This document shows, one piece after another, positions 57,017 to 64,000 of a stretch of 64,000 bases of DNA. The stretch's first letter is position 1, and the number at the start of each line of letters is the position of its first letter. This DNA comes from Paraspadella gotoi (lineage: Eukaryota > Chaetognatha). Both the position numbers and the translations under genes were made by a program. Location: the NCBI GenBank assembly GCA_051294375.1, contig CM119268.1, positions 20,429,672-20,493,671 on the forward strand, read 5' to 3'. The notes under the pieces are model-generated. The model was not told the DNA's origin. It did not search any database and saw only the letters and a program-made list of their open reading frames with translations.

Positions 57017-59280
57017 CTTTGACGATTTGAAGATGGAAACTTTTATATTCTAATGGCATTTCTAATCTCTGGCTTTTTAAAGGTTTAAGTACTTGTATTG
57101 CTAATAATTGAAAAATTTTGTGATTTTAAAATTCTAAATTTGGGGAATTTTGACCTCAGAAGACTTGGCTCGTCGCATCGATTTCTTGCCATCTTTAATT
57201 CGTTGAATTTCCTGAAGAGGACGGGAAAATCAGATCCAAATTTCTCCGGGGAACAAACAAAAGATCAAAATTTTTGATCTTGAATTTCAGATCGGTGATC
57301 GAAGCGAAGAACCAAGAATATACGGATGGGAATAGTATCCATTTTTGGTTTATGTTAAAACTTTTGTTAATTTAAATAAATTGACGAAAAAATAGATCCA
57401 AACATAATGACAAAAACCTAAAATGATAAAAACTTTTTATTTTTGGGAAATTTGCTTTTTCAGTCTCGAAACTTTGAAGGTCAAAGATCGGAATGGAGCA
57501 AAAGGCTTGACGAACACGAGAGAGTAATAAGTAGGTTTATTTAATTAATATTTATAATATTATCTAAAAGAGCTTAAATTACGGCAATAAATTGTGTTCA
57601 TCTCACCTGGAACAGGTTACCGGCTAAGCTACCGTCCTAAAAGTTCATTGTGAATAAGGCGCTACAGTGGGGGCTGAAGAGTTACTATCCGCAACTTCTT
57701 AAACCCCTCTAGCAGGCCATTGGAACTCGGGTCGGCCTTGTAAACCAGGCTTGAGGGTTTGCCCACTCCCCCAAAGGCGGCTTACGCGCCTCCTCCACGC
57801 TTCCCGGGTAGACGCGGCTAGGTACCGGGTCGATTGGGATTTGAACCCGTACCAGTGGTCATGAGCTTTACTCAATGAGCCACCGGTCACAATTGAGGTG
57901 TCATGCTTATAGCCGGGTGGAACTTAGGCAATGCGCCGACTACACATAACTTATAACTATGTAGTTTTAAGGGTTCGGGAATAAGGTTTAGAGATTGGAT
58001 TAAAAATTAGGATTTTTGCTCACCTCTTTTTTTAAAAATCCGACTTTTTATCTTTTTGTTGACCAAAATCTTACCTTCCTTTTTATAACAGGACCTGACT
58101 CGTCCGATGCGATTGTCCTCATCATCGCCTTCAGATCTTTGATCTCCTCCGATCTTCCGAGGAGATACGCGAGGAGAGGGGTTGGGATTCAGATGCCGCG
58201 CCCAGCCTTACTGGCTCAAAAAGAGGTGGGTAGGTCTTAGTCTGGCTAATGAATTGAAGGAAGTTAAAAAAACAATGGAGGACATTATATAATTATATTT
58301 TAATATATTGTTCCAATGTCAATGAAAAAATATTATGTAAACGTTTTTTCACAATTAAAAATAACGGCTTTTATAAGTAGGAATAGTCGTGCCGCAACTC
58401 TCTTCTCTCTCCTCTCTCCTCTCTCTCTCTCTCTCTCTTCTCTCTCTCGTCTCCTTTCTCTCTCTCTCTCCTCTCTTCTCATCCTCTCCAACAAAATCTA
58501 GCAGTAGACGCGAGAAAACCCTTTGCATCTTCAAGTTTTCACCAGGACTTTAAATTGTCCCAATTCAAGCGACTTCTTCCCTTTCGTGACGAATCGCGGA
58601 TGTTTGTCAAGCAGCGCGGACAAATCTAGTTTCGAGAGAGATTTAATTTTTAAAAAGCTTTTATCTTTGGGAAGAAAGTCTTTTTACGATCGTGAATTTT
58701 GATGGGTGTGATTTCGTAATTTCGTTGATTTTGATAGATAAGGCCATTTCTCTTCACGTGAAAAGCCGATGAGAGAGTGTTGAGGATTTAATGTCTTTGG
58801 AGCCCGACAAAGTCCTTAGGTTTCTACCGCTGTTGACGTCCGAGCAGTTAAGTTGTAAGGGAGCTTCCTGACAGCCTGAAGCAAGTGCTGCCGCTATGCC
58901 CCCTAGGCCTTGCTGCTCTCCCGTATTGAACCCTTTATCCAATTTCATAACAATACTAATCTCCTGTCATAACTATGTTACGTTTCTCCTGCGGCTGGAA
59001 TTTTAGAAAGTTTATTTTTGAAAGGAACTTTGCTGTGTTATATAGTGATGGGGGGCAGGGCTGGGATGCGGCCAGGGGCGTAAGTAGTGGGGCGGAAAGG
59101 TTAGGTAGTTAAATGGATTCGGGCGGTGAGGGAAAAGCGGGACCGAGAAGGACTCGAGTCAAAGTTCTTTGGAAAATCGTTTTTATAACTTAGTTCCCTA
59201 AAACCAACGCCAGTTTTAAGCCTTGTTTGCCAAACACGAGGCTTTAGACCTGACGAGGCAAAGCGAAAATTAAAGAATGA
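49796..59280 (+). repeat. Error-rich collinear duplicate of 17140-30322 (copy 2 exons B-I)
   Basis: Every element of 17.1-30.3 kb recurs in order: SINE S1, family D, exon B (50741-50899), exon C (53700-53888), exon D (54278-54557), the foldback element (54705-55600), exon E (55855-56107), exon F (56183-56292), exon G (57160-57335), exon H (57464-57530), exon I (58092-58225) and segment J (about 58745-58890). All coding exons here carry single-base insertions or deletions, so none is translatable. Unlike 23-28 kb, E to I are in order and all on the plus strand, so this path shows the true gene structure. Confidence 0.9.
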
Positions 59281-59536
59281 TATGGGGAGGGCCTGACGAG
59301 AAGGAGAGAGAGTAGAGATGAGAGAGAGAGAGGAGAGAGAGAGAGAAGAGAGAGATGAAGAGAAGAGAGAGAGAGTGTTGAGTGTGTGAAAATGATGATG
59401 GAAGATTAAACAAGAGAGAGAAGATTTAATAAGTGATCAGAAAAAGAGAGAGAGAGAAGAAGACAGACGGGTCCCGCGCGAAAAAAGTGAAATTAGAGAC
59501 AGACGCATCATTCCTCAGGGACGATTTTTTTTTTAG

Positions 59537-59788
59537 GTGAACCAATCAGCGCTTTCGCTCCGATGTGTCAGGACTCGACGACGACCAACCGACATATATG
59601 ACAACGGCGACAACGAACAACGCGACAACAACAACGACAACACGACGACAGGCGATAAGACAACGGCGAACGATGACAACGAAACAACAACGACAACACG
59701 ACGTCCGAAGAACGAAATATCAATTCTCGCAAAATTATGAAGATATTGTGTGAAAAATTCATGGAAAAAGAAATGGAACGAAATGTAA
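59537..59788 (+). pseudogene. Noisy copy of terminal exon K
   Basis: It starts after TTTTTAG with GTGAACC and ends AAATGTAA. The GACAAC repeats are disrupted by indels. Confidence 0.7.
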
Positions 59789-62788
59789 AGAATTATTTTC
59801 AAATGTAGAAATTGTGATTGTAAGAATGTGACGTCTCTTGGTTTAATACAATTACATTTTATTCCTTGGAATATAATAAATCAATAAAAAAAATGATTTG
59901 GCCGAAAAAATTATTTTAGTATAAAATTATGTAAATTTTTTCATTTTGATTTTAATTTATTTAATTTCTGTCTTCGTCTCTCTTCAAAACAATGAAATCT
60001 ATCTATTGATATGGGTTATAGTCTCAGCGTAGAGCCGGATCGAGCGCTTATTCAAGATCCCCCCCCTGCGTTGACTCCCGCCCCCCCGCTTCCTTCCTTT
60101 CAGTCCTTTAATTCTCATTTGAAGATTTTTCTTTCCATTTACAGTTTAAGTCTGTGTATATCATTTTATCTTTATTTTTAAATATAGTTTTTTGGTCATT
60201 TCTCTTCTTTTCTGATGGTTCTAATTTTCGTCGTCGGTTTTGAGTCGTCGTTGTGTCGTCGTCCGTTAAATTTCTCGACGATTCGAACAAAAGATTCAAT
60301 GATAGCGGTAACCCACTCATGGAGCTGCAATGCAAAACTTAGAATGATTATATGCTCAAACGAAATTTTACATTTTTAAGTATACTGTTCAGATGGACAA
60401 ACATTTTTTAGTGCTCATAACCCAAAGTAATTAATTTTTTATTATTTATAAATAGGGAAAGGCCCAAATTTTTTGATAAATTTTAAATTTTTAAGACCAA
60501 TTCAGATAGCTTCATAAAAAGTTGTCTACACAAGTCATAATCTTTTTAAAATATTATTTCATGATAAGTGAAGTCAAAATAAGAAAACCCGATAAAAAAA
60601 TCATCATTCATTTCCATCATTCTTTTCGAAGCATTTTATCAGTTTTTTTATTTTTTCACATAGAGAAACCGTAAAGAATTTAAAAAGCCTGTAATTATAA
60701 TTCTTAATTTAACTTTAATGCTTCTATTCAGAATCCATCAAAAAACTTTTAAGATTTCTAAAAAAATTTTTATAATATTTAAAAAAGACATGAATATTTA
60801 ATGTATTAATCAAGACGTTATAATATAAATTTTTTTTTGGAGATGTTAAATATTTATTCAAGACAACTAAAACTGCAATAGTTCGAAATTATATATCGTC
60901 GGAGTAGGTCCCTATCATGAGAAAGTCTACCTCACGGGTTCTCTTGCTAACTTTCGTAACCTGTCCCTTAGGCCACCCACTTCACGGGCTTACTGCACTG
61001 TTACCCACTCAGGCTACCCACCACTGCCTTACCCACCGTTCACGCCTTACCCACTAGGACTTACTCCTCACGCCCTACTCACGCCTGCACACTTTCACGC
61101 CCCACGTGCCAATGCCTTAGTCACTTCACGGGCCTTACCCACTGACCACTGCCTTACCCACTTCACGGCACCCACTGCACTGCCACCCTCACGTTCCATC
61201 TGCACGTCTTTCGCACTCAACCTTCACGATGTCTACCCCCCTTACCCTGCATGTACATTCGCTCCCACTGCCTTACCCACTTCCACGGCCTTAGCCCCAG
61301 CCTCACTACGGCCTTACATGATGCCACCACTCACGCCTTCACTGCACTCTTTACCACTCGCTTCACTGAGGCCTTACCCACTTCACCTGCAAGCTCATCA
61401 CTAGCCTACCCCAGCTACCACTACGCTACCACTGCCGCCTTACCCACTTTCACGGCCTTACCCACTTGCACTTGCCTTACCAGCTTCACGGCCTTACCCA
61501 CTTTGCACTGCCTTACTCACTTCACGCCACCCACTGCCAACTCGCTTACCCACTTCACGGCACTTACCCACTCACTGCCTTACTCACTTCACGCCTTACC
61601 CTCCCTAATTCCCATCAGACTCTAACTTATCCATCAACGCAGATGGCGACATTGAATCTCGCTCATCATGACGATTCGACGCTTGACCCTCACCCTCTCA
61701 CCTTCAAACCTCTCACCTTCTCACCTCCACCTTCTCACCTCATCACCTTTCTGTTTTGCCTCTCTCACCACCCCTTTCCCGTTTTGTTCATCCACTTTTG
61801 TTTCGGTCCTGTCATTTTTTTTTTTCGCTAATTTACAAAACAATTTACAAACAATAAAAAGCTAGGTAAAGTATAGCATCAAAGACAACATTGACAATGT
61901 AAAATGTAATGAGTAATAAAAGAAATTAGTAGCTAATTAATAAATTAATATTCGATAATTGATTCATCAATTTAAGCAGCGCGTTTGTCTTTAAATCTCA
62001 CGTCCCTCCTTATTTTAAAACTTTTTAAAGTTGTCTTTAAAAAATTCCTCCAAAATGAAATTCCGTTTTTTTTTTTCGAATCTCGCTGTACCATTCGCAG
62101 CTTTACTCTGACCTTTTGCCCCGTCTTTGCCAATGTCATCGCCCTCAAACCCGACGTTTTTCACTTTCCGATCATCATGACCGCTTCTCGCCTCTTTCTC
62201 CCTTTACCCTTGGCGCTCACCTTCCTGATACCACGACTCCTTCAGCCGCTTTATCCCTTCCCATCGCAACCCGTGACCTTTGACCCCGCATAACCGGACA
62301 TCGCGAAATCGAACTCAAAGATTAAAGAAAAAATTCGAACCTCACCTCGATGAACTTCACTTACCACCCAGCCCTTCCATTCCTCCCCCCACTATCCTTA
62401 CCCTCTAGAAGCTTCACTTACACCAGCCCATCCATCCTCCCCCAATATTCTAACCCTCTAGAAGTCTTCACTTACCACCGCCCTCCATTCCTCCCCCCAA
62501 TTCCTTACCCTCGTAGAGCTTCATTACCAGTCCCCATTTCTCCCCACCTCCATATCCTACCCTCTAGAAGCTTCACTTACCACCAGCCCTCCATTCCTCC
62601 CCCGCCATTCCTACCTCTGAGACTACATTACCACCAGCCCCCATCCTCCCCCCAATATTCCACCCTCTGAACTTCACCTAACCACCAGCCTCCTCCATTC
62701 CTCCCCCCATATCTTTACCCTCTAAAGTTCAGCTACCACCAGCTCCCTCCATTCCTCCCCCCACATTCCTACCTCTAGAAGCTTCATT

Positions 62789-62813
62789 NNNNNNNNNNNN
62801 NNNNNNNNNNNNN
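62789..62813. other. Assembly gap, 25 N
   Basis: A 25-N run inside the reverse copy of the 59-bp array. Confidence 0.99.
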
Positions 62814-63060
62814 TACCACCAGTCCCCCATTCCTCCCCCCCACTTTTCCTTCCTGCTATTTTCCTTACGCTCTCTTTCCTACCTTCTTCTCTTCTTTGTT
62901 GGAATTTGCGGCCATATTTTCCAAAAAGCGTTCAACTTCAGCTTAAATTGAGGATTAAATCGGTTTTAAGGTTAAAAGATTATGTTATATCTTAGGATTT
63001 GGGATTAAGTTAAGGATTAGCTTAGGCATTAAGGTTAAAGATTAAGAAAAAGATTTTGTG

Positions 63061-63744
63061 ACATTATAAAAATTCTTTTTTTCTTTGTATTTTGAAATAA
63101 GTTTGAGATAAAGACGAAGTCTTTTTACAACAACGGCAATTTTTATTAGCCTACATTTTTCTGCTTTGATAATTGAACAGATTTGGTTTACCAAAATAGG
63201 CTCATAATCAGAGATGTGGACGCGATCCGGAAAGCGTAAGCGAACACTGTGGAAGCGGCCGATTTTTGAAGAACCCGAAACCGGGAGCTATAGAAAAATT
63301 GAAAATTAAGGATTGAACCCGGAAGCTATAATCCTGCGTGTTTGCTTCCTGATCATTTATTTTTAATTATTAGAAATGAAAGGCATTTAATGTATTGAAA
63401 TTTTTTCAACCCCCTGCTCTTTCTTGATTTTTCTTTTTTTAAATTTTTTTCAACATTTATTTTCAACATTTAAAATTGTTTGCTCTTAATTTTTTTTATT
63501 CACTTTTTCTTATACTTTTCTTTTATTTTTTGGTTTTCTTTCATTCTCTCTTCCTCTTTGGTCGAGAATCTTTTAAAAAAATTACTTCTTTTTTTAAAAA
63601 TTATTCTTATTAATATATTGAAATAAAATCTGAGTGGAACAAAAAAAAACAACTTTAATTATAAGTTAAATTAAACTTTTTTTGTTCTATAAAACTAAAA
63701 AATTTATTTCTTATATTTTTTTTGTTTTTCTTTAAATTTAAAAG
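63061..63744. other. AT-rich sequence, no feature seen
   Basis: After the noisy duplicate ends, the sequence is AT-rich with poly-T runs. I found no exon or shared repeat. Confidence 0.4.
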
Positions 63745-63961
63745 NNNNNNNNNNNNNNNNNNNNNNNNNNNNNNNNNNNNNNNNNNNNNNNNNNNNNNNN
63801 NNNNNNNNNNNNNNNNNNNNNNNNNNNNNNNNNNNNNNNNNNNNNNNNNNNNNNNNNNNNNNNNNNNNNNNNNNNNNNNNNNNNNNNNNNNNNNNNNNNN
63901 NNNNNNNNNNNNNNNNNNNNNNNNNNNNNNNNNNNNNNNNNNNNNNNNNNNNNNNNNNNNN
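63745..63961. other. Assembly gap, 217 N
   Basis: An N run close to the window end, followed by 39 bases that start a CT microsatellite. Confidence 0.99.
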
Positions 63962-64000
63962 TTATACATACTTATATCTCTAACACACTCTCTCTCTCTC

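Larger units (their letters stand above)
59281..63060. repeat. Error-rich reverse copy of 47195-43390
   Basis: The order is GA tract, exon K (59537-59788), tRNA-like half, AT-rich segment, 34-bp array (60960-61610), GAGAGGTGA array in reverse (near 61690) and 59-bp array (62340-62840). It ends at TTAAGGTTAAAGATTAAGAA, matching the reverse of 43395-43420. Confidence 0.85.

Noticed and set aside
50741-58225. A third functional D-glutamate cyclase-like gene
   Set aside because: All exons have single-base indels relative to copy 2, and introns match equally well, so it is treated as a noisy copy of copy 2.

Overview
Eukaryotic nuclear DNA, most likely from an invertebrate animal. It is AT-rich, and the recognisable genes are split into short exons with GT-AG introns. 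The space between them is filled with GA/CT microsatellites, tRNA-derived SINE-like repeats and inverted-repeat elements. I cannot name the species. There is no bacterial or phage signature, no operon and no CRISPR array.

The main gene content is a duplicated D-glutamate cyclase-like gene (UPF0317/DUF1445 part followed by a DUF4392-like part; animal relative DGLUCY). Copy 1 has ten exons at 2709-11974. Copy 2 starts at 14956, runs through exons at 18019, 20818, 21381, 22921, 26511, 28332, 28620 and 29194, and probably ends with an exon seen at 47307-47564. Intron phases agree exon by exon between the copies. This is the strongest evidence that the exon calls are right, because none of the exons is long. 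Copy 1 has a +1 frameshift in exon C and a pair of compensating frameshifts in exon D. Copy 2 is intact in the exons I could read, except where exon E is cut by a rearrangement.

30.3-43.4 kb holds pieces of two other genes: a septin on the minus strand (33.9-36.0 kb) and a myosin motor domain on the plus strand (38.6-41.6 kb). Every exon of both is recognisable only by switching frames, so they are either pseudogenes or unpolished sequence.

43.4-63.1 kb is mostly not new sequence. 43.4-47.04 kb and 47.2-49.8 kb form a large palindrome. 49.8-59.28 kb is a collinear copy of 17.1-30.3 kb with an indel every few tens of bases. 59.28-63.06 kb is a noisy reverse-complement copy of 47.2-43.4 kb. 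23.06-28.16 kb contains inverted fragments of copy 2. Four of the six N runs are exactly 25 N. Together this looks like gap filling with raw or chimeric long reads rather than real segmental duplication. The noisy path is still useful: it shows copy 2 in its unscrambled exon order (E-F-G-H-I) followed directly by the last exon.

The repeats include two tRNA-like SINE families, a dispersed family with a hairpin at one end, a five-copy 70-bp array inserted in a SINE, two foldback elements of about 0.8-0.9 kb, and several satellites. I found no convincing undescribed biological system. The most interesting biology is the mosaic divergence of the two cyclase-like copies and their unusual low-complexity insertions.
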